Assembly: GCA_018364455.1 (NCBI GenBank)
Contig: JAGZLW010000005.1
Location: 11,989 to 75,988 of the forward strand
Length of the DNA stretch: 64,000 nucleotides
Direction of reading: 5' to 3'
Source of the DNA: Streptococcus mitis
GTDB taxonomy: Bacteria; Bacillota; Bacilli; Lactobacillales; Streptococcaceae
The position numbers were made by a program, and so were the translations under genes. A model generated the notes under the pieces. The model did no database searches. It had not been told where the DNA came from and saw only the letters and a list, made by a program, of their open reading frames with translations. This document shows, in pieces, positions 37,596 through 45,151 of this stretch (positions within the stretch are counted from its first letter, which is position 1; each line of letters begins with the position of its first letter).

Positions 37596-37792
37596 TGCCT
37601 AGAAAGATACAAGCAACGCTTACAAAAGATATGTATGACCATGTCGAAGCCATCAAAGAATATGGTGGTTATAGAAGCGTATCAGAAGTGGTCAATAAAG
37701 CACTTGAAAAGTTAGTAAATGAACATGCCCACAATGAAATATATAAATATTATTTGCAAAAAGTAAGAGATGGAAGAGAGGTCACAGAATGA
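37595..37792 (+). CDS. ribbon-helix-helix-like phage protein
   Basis: 65 residues (MPRKIQATLTKDMYDHVEAIKEYGGYRSVSEVVNKALEKLVNE...). A short beta strand followed by two helices fits a ribbon-helix-helix DNA-binding fold. The ATG overlaps the previous stop (TGATG). Confidence 0.65.
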   Translation: MPRKIQATLTKDMYDHVEAIKEYGGYRSVSEVVNKALEKLVNEHAHNEIYKYYLQKVRDGREVTE

Positions 37793-38049
37793 AACGTTTT
37801 ATCGCAATCTGGATTTTATTGTCTGCTGGATTAAATATTTGGCAGAGTATCCGGATTAAGAAATTAGAAGCAAAGCGTCCGATTGTCGTTTATAAAGCTG
37901 ACAATCAAGGCGCAGAAATTAAAGGCAGAGTCTTACAAAAGGAGAAGATTGGCAACATGTACACTATCACAGTACAAAATTACGGGGTGTTCGTGGTTAC
38001 TCAAACAAACTATGAATCTCTAAAAATAGGAGATGAGGTAAGATTGTAA
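37789..38049 (+). CDS. DUF1372 phage protein, membrane-anchored
   Basis: 86 residues. One N-terminal hydrophobic helix (FIAIWILLSAGLNIWQSI) then VVYKADNQGAEIKGRVLQKEKIGNMYTITVQNYGVFVVTQTNYESLKIGDEV, the DUF1372 signature. Function unknown. It overlaps its neighbours on both sides by a few bases. Confidence 0.8.
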   Translation: MKRFIAIWILLSAGLNIWQSIRIKKLEAKRPIVVYKADNQGAEIKGRVLQKEKIGNMYTITVQNYGVFVVTQTNYESLKIGDEVRL

Positions 38050-38160
38050 TGACAAAGTACAAGAAATCAACTTGAAATTATCATGGATTACGAATGGAAG
38101 CAGATGCAAGAGCAGGCTGAGTTCATAAAGGCTAATACTAGGAAATGGAGAGCAAGATGA
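38049..38160 (+). pseudogene. frameshifted small phage gene
   Basis: ATG at 38,049 opens MTKYKKST and stops. The next frame continues QLEIIMDYEWKQMQEQAEFIKANTRKWRAR to TGA at 38,158-38,160. Removing one base near 38,067 would give a single 36-residue protein starting MTKYKKQLEII. A separate 25-residue ORF from ATG 38,083 is the alternative reading, but it lacks a ribosome site. Confidence 0.45.
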
Positions 38161-38501
38161 AGCTAAGATTGAAAGAACTTAGAGAGGACCTATGTATCTC
38201 TGTCAAAGATATGGCCAGAGATACAGGTGTCTCCCAAAACACAATTCATTTGTACGAGCGAGGTGGATATCCGTCCATTAAGCAAATTGAAATGATCGCT
38301 AAAACCTATGATGTAAACCCTGCGTGGCTTGTTGGGTGGATAGATGATGAAATGATGCCTGGAGTCCAGGTCGTTGAAAAAGTGGTCTATAAAGAGAGTC
38401 CAACAGCAAGATTGCCAGATTATTTTAACAATAATAACGAAGGTAAGATTATCAAGTGGAAGCAGTCACGAAGATATCAACGGAAGAATTACTTGAGATA
38501 G
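38157..38501 (+). CDS. XRE-family helix-turn-helix regulator
   Basis: 114 residues. N-terminal helix-turn-helix (LKELREDLCISVKDMARDTGVSQNTIHLYERGGYPSIKQIEMIAKTYDVNPAWLVGW), then a short unrelated tail. It lies just before arpU and may help time late gene expression. ATG 38,157 overlaps the previous stop; ATG 38,145 is a possible alternative. Confidence 0.8.
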   Translation: MKLRLKELREDLCISVKDMARDTGVSQNTIHLYERGGYPSIKQIEMIAKTYDVNPAWLVGWIDDEMMPGVQVVEKVVYKESPTARLPDYFNNNNEGKIIKWKQSRRYQRKNYLR

Positions 38502-38515
38502 AAACGAGGTGAGCG

Positions 38516-38941
38516 ATGCCCTTCTTTCCTGATATAAACGAAACTAAAACAAAAGAAAATGCCAAGAAAATTTTAGAAGGATATCCTCGCTGGCGTCGTG
38601 TGGCCAATGACACCGAAGGTCAGAGAGTAACGACAACCTACTCATTTATGCCGAGAAATCCGTCAAGTGGAAGAAATAGTCAAGTCGAGAAGTTAGCTAT
38701 ACGGAAAGTTGATGCAGAGCTTGAGCTGGATGCAATTGAGCAAGCGGTTAGCGGCTTACACGATCCTCTATATCGTAGGATACTTTTCGAAAAGTACCTT
38801 CAGTGGGATTGCAAGAAGAATGAAACAATCGCAATGGACTTGTCTCTTTCAGAAAGTTCATATTACGAAATTTTGGAGAAAGCTTTGATGGCATTTGCAG
38901 AGCTATACCGCAATGGGGAACAGATTGAAATTTTGGAGTAA
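38516..38941 (+). CDS. arpU: ArpU-family late transcription regulator
   Basis: 141 residues matching ArpU: MPFFPDINETKTKENAKKILEGYPRWRRVAND at the start and LHDPLYRRILFEKYLQWDCKKNETIAMDLSLSESSYYEILEKALMAFAELY at the end (sigma-4-like). ArpU proteins sit at the early/late boundary of gram-positive phages and are thought to control late genes. Its stop codon lies within the first of five 11-bp repeats. Confidence 0.88.
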   Translation: MPFFPDINETKTKENAKKILEGYPRWRRVANDTEGQRVTTTYSFMPRNPSSGRNSQVEKLAIRKVDAELELDAIEQAVSGLHDPLYRRILFEKYLQWDCKKNETIAMDLSLSESSYYEILEKALMAFAELYRNGEQIEILE

Positions 38942-38989
38942 ACTTGGAGTTTTTTTGGAGTAAACTCGGAGTAAGTCCGGAGTAAATAT
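38935..38989 (+). repeat. five 11-bp direct repeats after arpU
   Basis: GGAGT begins at 38,935, 38,946, 38,957, 38,968 and 38,979, exactly 11 bases apart. The consensus is GGAGTAAACTn. One unit per helical turn places all copies on one DNA face. Likely an operator for a late regulator such as ArpU (inference). Confidence 0.75.
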
Positions 38990-39028
38990 ATGATTTTATG
39001 TGCTAAAATTATATTATGAAATAATTGT

Positions 39029-39055
39029 AAAGGCAGGCACACCCTGTCTTTTCTT
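39029..39055 (+). terminator. hairpin with T-rich tail before the small recombinase
   Basis: AAAGGCAGG / CCTGTCTTT with one wobble pair, followed by TCTTTT. It could separate early from late transcription or attenuate the downstream gene. Confidence 0.5.
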
Positions 39056-39074
39056 TTAGTTTGGAGGTGATATC

Positions 39075-39641
39075 GTGAAAAAAGTAGAACCAATTCGTGA
39101 GCTAGACGATATTGATAGAATGAAGAATTACTTGAAATCAAAGAGTGAACGAAACTATATTCTTTTCTTAGTAGGAATATATTCAGGTCTACGAGTAAGC
39201 GACATTGTTCCTCTTCAAGTGAAACATGTAGTTCAAGATAGAATTGAAATCAAAGAGAAAAAAACTGGTAAAATAAGAAAATTTGCAGTTAATCCAGAAT
39301 TACGAAAGGCTTTGAATCGTTATATAAAAGAAAATCATCTTGAGAGTTACGACTATCTTTTTCCAAGTAGAAAAAAAGTTAGAGGTGACGGAGTAAGTAT
39401 TAAACATATCGGTAGAGTGGCTGTGTATCAATTCTTAAATGATGCAGCTAAACATTCAGGACTCAAGCACATCGGAACACATTCGATGAGAAAAACGTTT
39501 GGTTATCATCATTATAAACAAAATGGGAATATAGCTATTTTAATGCAAATACTTAATCACTCTGCTCCAGACATCACATTAGATTATATTGGATACAATC
39601 AAGATGAAATTGATGAAAGTATGCTTACTTTTACGTATTAA
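39075..39641 (+). CDS. short phage tyrosine recombinase-like protein
   Basis: 188 residues, GTG start with TTTGGAGGTG. It consists mainly of the catalytic domain: GIYSGLRVSDIVPL (Arg I), HSMRKTFGYHHYKQ (H-x-x-R) and DITLDYIGYNQ (Tyr). The long N-terminal core-binding domain of ordinary integrases is missing. It is not next to an att site and may resolve or process phage DNA or regulate late genes; similar ORFs occur between arpU and the packaging genes in related phages. The function is unproven. Confidence 0.8.
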   Translation: MKKVEPIRELDDIDRMKNYLKSKSERNYILFLVGIYSGLRVSDIVPLQVKHVVQDRIEIKEKKTGKIRKFAVNPELRKALNRYIKENHLESYDYLFPSRKKVRGDGVSIKHIGRVAVYQFLNDAAKHSGLKHIGTHSMRKTFGYHHYKQNGNIAILMQILNHSAPDITLDYIGYNQDEIDESMLTFTY

Positions 39642-39873
39642 AAGCACGCTTATTTATCATATTGAGAAATGGTAAATTAAAAAATAAGAAAAACCGGGAA
39701 CCCATTGTCATGATTGGGCTAAACCATACTTTCTTGAAAGTCACAAAATATAAGATATGTTAAATACAAGAGGGGGTGGGTGCACTAAAAACACCCCTGT
39801 TTTAAAAGATACCGAGGGGGTACATTTGAGAATACCAACCCCCTCCTTTAAAAAGAAAGGACCCCCTCCCTAG
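39642..39873. other. gene-free spacer with G/C-tract repeats, possible packaging site
   Basis: Contains CCCA...TGGG and GGGTG...CACCC inverted repeats, G-runs and C-runs (39,772-39,866). The first copy of a 17-bp direct repeat GAATACCAACCCCCTCC is at 39,830-39,846; the second is at 39,876-39,892 inside the HNH gene start. No gene is visible. Confidence 0.5.
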
Positions 39874-40218
39874 ATGAATACCAACCCCCTCCGCGCAGAC
39901 CGTAGTGGACCACATAGAGTAGCCTTTGAGAAGAACAAGAAGATTATCTTAAAGACAAGAAACACTTGTGGAGTATGTGGCCAGCCTGTAGACAAAGACC
40001 TGAGATATCCTCATCCATTAAGTCCAGTCATTGACCACATCGTTCCAGTAAATAAGAACGGACATCCATCTGACATTGCTAACTTGCAATTGGCGCACTG
40101 GCAATGCAATAGACAGAAGTCTGACAAGCTATACGCTGATGAGAAGACAAACGGAACAAAGGTTATCGGTAATAGGAACTTGCCACAAAGCACAGATTGG
40201 TTTAAGTATAAGAGTTAA
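39874..40218 (+). CDS. phage HNH endonuclease
   Basis: 114 residues. The HNH motif is ICxxC-type: NTCGVCGQPVDKDLRYPHPLSPVIDHIVPVNKNGHPSDIANLQLAHWQCNRQKSDK, with two Cys pairs for zinc, the DH of the catalytic strand and the N/H residues. In cos phages an HNH protein beside the terminase helps cut the cos site. Here it is next to the portal gene rather than the terminase. The ribosome site AAAGGA is rather far (about 12 bases). Confidence 0.88.
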   Translation: MNTNPLRADRSGPHRVAFEKNKKIILKTRNTCGVCGQPVDKDLRYPHPLSPVIDHIVPVNKNGHPSDIANLQLAHWQCNRQKSDKLYADEKTNGTKVIGNRNLPQSTDWFKYKS

Positions 40219-40357
40219 AAAATAAACGTGATTAAAAAAGGACGAGTGTTCCTGCCAAGGTGGGGGGTGCCCCCCCTCCCCCTCGGTGCTTCAGGGCTTC
40301 ACACCGTCACTGTACATTTTTTCTCGCGCCAAATCATCACAAAGAAAGGAGAACGGT
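40219..40357. other. intergenic G/C-tract hairpin, candidate cos region
   Basis: GGGGGG-TG-CCCCCC at 40,262-40,275 is followed by CTCCCCCTCGG and GCTTCAGGGCTTC. Unusually GC-rich for this genome and placed between the HNH gene and the head genes. A packaging-initiation role is only inferred. Confidence 0.4.
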
Positions 40358-41626
40358 TTGGAATTAAGAGGGATTGAATATCTCAGGAAAAAGTTGAATC
40401 TCTATCAGAGTAGAGTTAATCTGAGGTATAAATACTATGCAATGCAGCATTACAGAGCACCTATCGGAATTACAATTCCTGCTCATGTGAGAGCTAAATA
40501 TAGAGCTACTCTTGGATGGACTGCAAAAGGGGTAGATTGCCTTGCGGATCGTTTAGTATTTCGTGAATTTACAAATGATGATTTTAATGTTACAGAAATC
40601 TTTGATCGCAACAACCCTGATATCTTATTTGATAGTGCTATTCTAGCTGCACTGATTGGTTCGTGTTGCTTTATCTATATTTCAAAAGGTGAAGATGATG
40701 AGGTGAGGTTACAAGTTATTGAGGCTAGCAATGCGACTGGTGTCATTGATCCTATCACTGGATTGCTTGTAGAAGGTTATGCAGTTCTGGCTCGTGATGA
40801 TTATAATCAACCAACACTTGAAGCCTACTTTGAACCTAATGCTACTCACTTTATTCCGAAAAATGGAAGACCGTACTCGGTAGCGAATGAAGCGGGCATT
40901 CCATTACTTATCCCAGTAATTCATCGACCTGATGCAGTTCGTCCATTTGGTAGATCAAGAATTACAAGAGCTGGCATGTACTATCAAAAGGAAGCTGAAC
41001 AAACATTTGAACGTGCTAATATTACTGCAGAGTTTTATTCATGGCCACAAAAATATATTATTGGATTAGATCCTGATGCAGAGCAGTTGGAAACTTATAA
41101 AGCTACTGTATCAAGTTTGTTGACAATTTCTGCTAGCGACAGTGGGGAAAAACCAAGTATTGGTCAATTTACTACAGCGAGTATGTCTCCTTTTACAGAA
41201 CAGCTAAGAACGGCTGCTGCTGGATTTGCTGGGGAAATGGGCTTGACATTGGATGATATGGGGTTTGTGTCTGACAACCCGTCATCTGTTGAAGCCATCA
41301 AGGCTAGCCATGAGAATCTTCGTCTTGCTGGTCGAAAGGCTCAGTGCTCACTAGGTGCTGGATTGCTAAATGTCGCTTATGTTGCAGCTTGCTTGCGTGA
41401 TGAGTTTCATTATGCCAGAAGTCAATTTGTAAGAACTACAGTCAAGTGGGAACCATTGTTTGAAGCGGATGCGAATACGATGACCATGATTGGTGATGGT
41501 GTTGTCAAATTAAATCAGGCATTACCTGGTTACATCAACGCAGAATCCATTCGAGATCTTACTGGTATCGCTGGAGATATGTCTGCTAAACCAGTGGTAA
41601 GCGAGGGTGGTTCAAATGGAGAATGA
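40358..41626 (+). CDS. phage portal protein
   Basis: 422 residues from TTG 40,358 (MELRGIEYLRKKLNLYQ) with AAAGGAG eight bases upstream. The sequence fits SPP1 gp6-like portals: VDCLADRLVFREF near 65, a beta region around 140-190, FGRSRITRAGMYYQKEAEQTFERANITAEFYSWPQKYIIG near 220 and NPSSVEAIKASHENLRLAGRKAQ near 310. It forms the dodecameric DNA channel at one capsid vertex. Directly followed by the MuF-type gene. Confidence 0.85.
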   Translation: MELRGIEYLRKKLNLYQSRVNLRYKYYAMQHYRAPIGITIPAHVRAKYRATLGWTAKGVDCLADRLVFREFTNDDFNVTEIFDRNNPDILFDSAILAALIGSCCFIYISKGEDDEVRLQVIEASNATGVIDPITGLLVEGYAVLARDDYNQPTLEAYFEPNATHFIPKNGRPYSVANEAGIPLLIPVIHRPDAVRPFGRSRITRAGMYYQKEAEQTFERANITAEFYSWPQKYIIGLDPDAEQLETYKATVSSLLTISASDSGEKPSIGQFTTASMSPFTEQLRTAAAGFAGEMGLTLDDMGFVSDNPSSVEAIKASHENLRLAGRKAQCSLGAGLLNVAYVAACLRDEFHYARSQFVRTTVKWEPLFEADANTMTMIGDGVVKLNQALPGYINAESIRDLTGIAGDMSAKPVVSEGGSNGE

Positions 41627-42851
41627 TGTTTTACCTGGTATCTTGCAAGAGGTTCAGGAGAGGTTTGAGAGAGATTTCGGTAAGAGTGAGATCGTCAGAA
41701 ATGCTTTTGCTACTTTGAAGGCAAAAAAGGCCACTTACAAAACTGCAAATGAGTTTGCAATTGAAATTGGCGATATTCTCTCGAAGGCTCTAGGAGCGTC
41801 CCTGAGCACCGATAAATTACCAGACGGAAAAATGTATTACAATATCGCTCAGCGTTTGCTGACGGACGTGCTAGGACGAAATCACGAGCTTGTGAGTGGT
41901 TATGCTAGCGATGTTCAGAAGAATTTGAATGATAAAGCGAAAATTGGTCTGAAAGTTCAAGTTCCTGAATTAAATCTGGATCGAATAGCTGGCATTGTCA
42001 ATCGCTTTTCGTCTGAGGAAAATTTTGAGGATGTCAGTTGGTTACTCGGTGAACCTATTGTGAACTTCACTCAGTCAATCATTGATGATAGTATCCAGAA
42101 AAATGCGGAGTTTCATCATCAGTCTGGATTGCAACCTGAAATTATTAGAAAATCGTATTTTCATTGTTGTGAGTGGTGTCAGGAAGTTCAAGGAAATTAT
42201 AAATATCCAAGAGTTCCGAAGGACGTTTATAGAAGGCATCAGCATTGTCGTTGCACTTTAGACTATGATCCTAAAAGCGGAAAAACTCAAAATGTCTGGA
42301 CGAAGAAATGGAATTCTATAGATAAAGAGAGAGTTGAGCGTAGGAAGTTAATTGGCGTAGTATCTGTTGACGAGCGTGAGCAAAAGCGCTATAATAGGGT
42401 TATGAAGAGTAGTGGTGCTGTGTATGGTGCTTGGAACGACAGAAATGATCCGTATAATAAAGAGCGTGACCGTCATGCTCAAGAATTTTATGAGAGTGTG
42501 CGGAATCGAAATAAGCAACATGAAATAGTGAAGGTATCTAACAATAGCGGACTTTCACAATCAGATGTTGAGAAGATTTATAACCATATTTTCATTAATG
42601 AGTATGATTTAGAAGATGGTCGGAAACGTTTTGACCCTAGCTATGATGTGGCTGAGAGTTGGAGACGACTTTCAGAAATCGATGGTAAGAACATTCAACA
42701 TCATGACCGTGTAATGTTACGTCATGAGTTGATGGAACATGATTTGATGGCAAAGGGAATGAAGTACGATGAAGCCCACGAACGTACTAATAAAAGCTAT
42801 AACTACCAAAAAGCTTGGGTTGCTTGGATGAAGCAGAAAGGAGACCTATAA
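41616..42851 (+). CDS. MuF-type minor head protein with C-terminal effector-like domain
   Basis: 411 residues from ATG 41,616, overlapping the portal end by 11 bases. Residues 1-240 look like a phage minor head/MuF protein ending in the Cys/His motif CCEWCQEVQGNYKYPRVPKDVYRRHQHCRC. After a charged linker, the last about 115 residues (HEIVKVSNNSGLSQSDVEKIYNHIFINEYDLEDGRKRFDPSYDVAESWRRL...HHDRVMLRHELMEHDLM) form a separate domain not needed for head morphogenesis. Temperate phages are known to carry polymorphic toxins fused to MuF. Whether this one is toxic is inference. Confidence 0.75.
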   Translation: MENDVLPGILQEVQERFERDFGKSEIVRNAFATLKAKKATYKTANEFAIEIGDILSKALGASLSTDKLPDGKMYYNIAQRLLTDVLGRNHELVSGYASDVQKNLNDKAKIGLKVQVPELNLDRIAGIVNRFSSEENFEDVSWLLGEPIVNFTQSIIDDSIQKNAEFHHQSGLQPEIIRKSYFHCCEWCQEVQGNYKYPRVPKDVYRRHQHCRCTLDYDPKSGKTQNVWTKKWNSIDKERVERRKLIGVVSVDEREQKRYNRVMKSSGAVYGAWNDRNDPYNKERDRHAQEFYESVRNRNKQHEIVKVSNNSGLSQSDVEKIYNHIFINEYDLEDGRKRFDPSYDVAESWRRLSEIDGKNIQHHDRVMLRHELMEHDLMAKGMKYDEAHERTNKSYNYQKAWVAWMKQKGDL

Positions 42852-43090
42852 TGCTTAAACTTATTAAAATTTTCAATTCAAAAAGTAAGGGTTATTGGTA
42901 TATTCCTGAAAACCGTGACCCAGGTATGATTGAGATTGATGAGCGCACTGGTGAAGTTACGGTTGTCATTGAGTCGAATTATGATAAAGAACTAGGTTAT
43001 CCTTACTATGCGAACAAGGCTCGTGGAGCAGTGAAGCAGATGTTGGATAGAGGAGAATTACCAAACGAGAAATCTTTCGCTTGGGGTTAA
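42851..43090 (+). CDS. small protein after the MuF gene, candidate immunity protein
   Basis: 79 residues (MLKLIKIFNSKSKGYWYIPENRDPGMIEIDERTGEV...AVKQMLDRGELPNEKSFAWG), ATG overlapping the MuF stop by one base with AAAGGAGACC upstream. A terminator follows at once, so it is cotranscribed with the MuF gene. Acidic small proteins in this place are typical of immunity partners; it is not a structural protein I recognise. Confidence 0.6.
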   Translation: MLKLIKIFNSKSKGYWYIPENRDPGMIEIDERTGEVTVVIESNYDKELGYPYYANKARGAVKQMLDRGELPNEKSFAWG

Positions 43091-43117
43091 GCACTTAGAA
43101 AATTCTAGGTGCTTTTA
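43091..43117 (+). terminator. terminator after the MuF/small-gene pair
   Basis: GCACTTAGAA-AA-TTCTAGGTGC followed by TTTTATTG (one T-G pair). An internal terminator in the late region is unexpected and suggests a separate transcription unit. Confidence 0.7.
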
Positions 43118-43196
43118 TTGTGCTTTTGTTTAGGAGGTGATCTGATATCTCCCAGCGATAGGGTTATCATGCGATGACGATTGAAAGGAAAGTAGA

Positions 43197-44609
43197 ATGG
43201 CGAGGAAGAAACTTGGCAATCAGAATCCTACTCAATCGGTGATTTTAAAATACGTCAAGAAAAATTCAAAAGCTAAAGAAGCGATCGAACTTTACGAGCG
43301 GACTGGTCTTTCTTGCTATGCTTGGCAGAAGAATCTTTTGCTGCCTTTGATGGCAGTTGATAAAAATGGTCTTTGGGTGCATCAGAAGTTTGGTTATTCT
43401 ATCCCTCGTCGTAATGGTAAATCTGAAATCCTATATATTGGTGAAATTTGGGGGCTACATGAAGGATTAAATATCCTGCATACTGCTCACAGGATTTCTA
43501 CCTCTCATGCCTCTTTTGAAAAGGTCAAACGATACCTTGAGAAAATGGGGTATGTGGATGGTGAGGATTTCAATTCGATTCGAGCGAAGGGACAGGAGAG
43601 GATTGAACTTTATTCAACAGGTGGTGTTATCCAATTCCGTACTAGGACATCAAACGGTGGTCTTGGTGAAGGGTTCGACATGCTGATCATTGACGAGGCT
43701 CAAGAGTATACGACCGAGCAAGAATCTGCTTTGAAATACACGGTTACGGATAGTGAGAATCCTATCACAATCATGTGTGGGACACCTCCAACCCCTGTAT
43801 CAAGCGGTACGGTCTTTACTAAGTATCGTGAGACTTGTCTCTTTGGGAAAGGGAAGTATTCTGGCTGGGCTGAGTGGTCGGTTTCCGATGAAAAGGAAAT
43901 TGATGATGTGGAAGCCTGGTATAATTCTAATCCATCCATGGGATACCACTTAAATGAGCGTAAGATTGAAGCAGAGCTTGGTGAGGATAAGCTGGACCAT
44001 AATATCCAACGTTTGGGATTTTGGCCAACTTACAACCAGAAATCTGCTATTTCTGAAACTGAGTGGAATGAGCTCAAGGTTGATGATGTTCCAGAATTGT
44101 CTGGCAAGTTGTCTGTTGGTATCAAGTATGGCCAAGATGGAACGAACGTGACATTGAGTATTGCTGCACGAACCAAGGATGGCCGTTTCTTTGTGGAAAC
44201 AGTCGATTGTCAATCCGTTCGTAATGGGAATGAGTGGATGGTTGCTTTCTTGCGTCAATCCGACGTGGCTCAAATTGTCATCGATGGCGCAAGTGGGCAA
44301 AAGATCCTGGACGAAGAGTTGAAGGATTATAGAATCAAGAACGTGATTCTGCCGACGGTGAAAGAAATCATCGTGGCCAATGCTCTTTGGGAACAGGGGA
44401 TTTATCAGAAAACCATCTGTCATGCTGGTCAACCATCGCTGTCAAAAGTAGCCACTAACTGCGACAAGCGGAATATTGGGTCAAATGGTGGATTTGGCTA
44501 TCGATCGCACTTTGACGACATGGATATTTCTTTGATGGATAGTGCTTTGCTTGCGCACTGGGCTTGTTCTACGACTAAACCTAAGAAAAAGCAAAAAATT
44601 AGTTATTAA
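43197..44609 (+). CDS. terL: terminase large subunit
   Basis: 470 residues. The ATPase domain has Walker A-like SIPRRNGKS near residue 75, Walker B MLIIDEAQEYT near 163 and coupling motif MCGTPPTP near 198. The RNase-H-like nuclease domain begins near 300 (SVGIKYGQDGTNVTLSIA, VIDGASGQ, MDSALLAHWA). It pumps DNA into the prohead and cuts it. Unusually it lies downstream of portal and MuF. No clear small subunit was found nearby. Site GAAAGGAAAG. Confidence 0.92.
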   Translation: MARKKLGNQNPTQSVILKYVKKNSKAKEAIELYERTGLSCYAWQKNLLLPLMAVDKNGLWVHQKFGYSIPRRNGKSEILYIGEIWGLHEGLNILHTAHRISTSHASFEKVKRYLEKMGYVDGEDFNSIRAKGQERIELYSTGGVIQFRTRTSNGGLGEGFDMLIIDEAQEYTTEQESALKYTVTDSENPITIMCGTPPTPVSSGTVFTKYRETCLFGKGKYSGWAEWSVSDEKEIDDVEAWYNSNPSMGYHLNERKIEAELGEDKLDHNIQRLGFWPTYNQKSAISETEWNELKVDDVPELSGKLSVGIKYGQDGTNVTLSIAARTKDGRFFVETVDCQSVRNGNEWMVAFLRQSDVAQIVIDGASGQKILDEELKDYRIKNVILPTVKEIIVANALWEQGIYQKTICHAGQPSLSKVATNCDKRNIGSNGGFGYRSHFDDMDISLMDSALLAHWACSTTKPKKKQKISY

Positions 44610-44612
44610 AAT

Positions 44613-44637
44613 AAGCGGTCTTGTGACTGCTTTTTTT
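44613..44637 (+). terminator. terminator after terL
   Basis: AAGCGGTC-TTGT-GACTGCTT followed by seven T in total. Clear intrinsic terminator. Confidence 0.75.
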
Positions 44638-44689
44638 GATGCCAAAAATTACCGAACTGCCGGGGAAGCAGGAGAAAGGAGACATGAGA

Positions 44690-45148
44690 ATGTCAGAATT
44701 TAAACCAATCACTACACAAGAAGAATTTGATGCTGCTATTAAGGAGCGTTTATCTCGTGAGAAAGCGAAGTATAGCGACTATGACCAGCTCAAATCTCGT
44801 GTTGAAGAGTTGGAAAAAGAAAATGGCGGCTTGAAGTCAACGATTGAAGCTACTAATCAAAGTAAGGCAGATGCTGACAAGCAACTTGAAGAAATGCAGA
44901 ATCAAATCGCTGGTTATGAGACGGCTAGTCTGAGAACTCGTGTGGCTTTGCAACATGGACTGCCTTACGACCTTGCAGAACGTTTGCAGGGAACTGATGA
45001 AGAAAGCTTCAAAGCAGATGCAGAGCGCTTGGCTGGGTTTATGAAGAAATCTCAACCAGTTTACCCGCTCGGAACAAAGGAGCCTAGCTCAATTGATGAC
45101 AAAGATGCAGCATTGAAAGGAATGTTGCATAAAATGAGAGGAGAATAA
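44690..45148 (+). CDS. capsid scaffolding protein (DUF4355-like)
   Basis: 152 residues. A central coiled coil (YDQLKSRVEELEKENGGLKSTIEATNQSKADADKQLEEMQNQI) and an acidic profile, directly upstream of the capsid gene, are typical of phage scaffolds. Start ATG 44,690 (MSEFKPIT) sits nine bases after AAAGGA; ATG 44,684 is too close to it. Confidence 0.85.
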   Translation: MSEFKPITTQEEFDAAIKERLSREKAKYSDYDQLKSRVEELEKENGGLKSTIEATNQSKADADKQLEEMQNQIAGYETASLRTRVALQHGLPYDLAERLQGTDEESFKADAERLAGFMKKSQPVYPLGTKEPSSIDDKDAALKGMLHKMRGE

Positions 45149-45151
45149 TTT

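Noticed and set aside
43128..43197. AGGAGGTGATCTGA before terL as the start of a small terminase gene
   Set aside because: The GTG after the strong ribosome site meets TGA after two codons and no other frame is open for more than a few codons.
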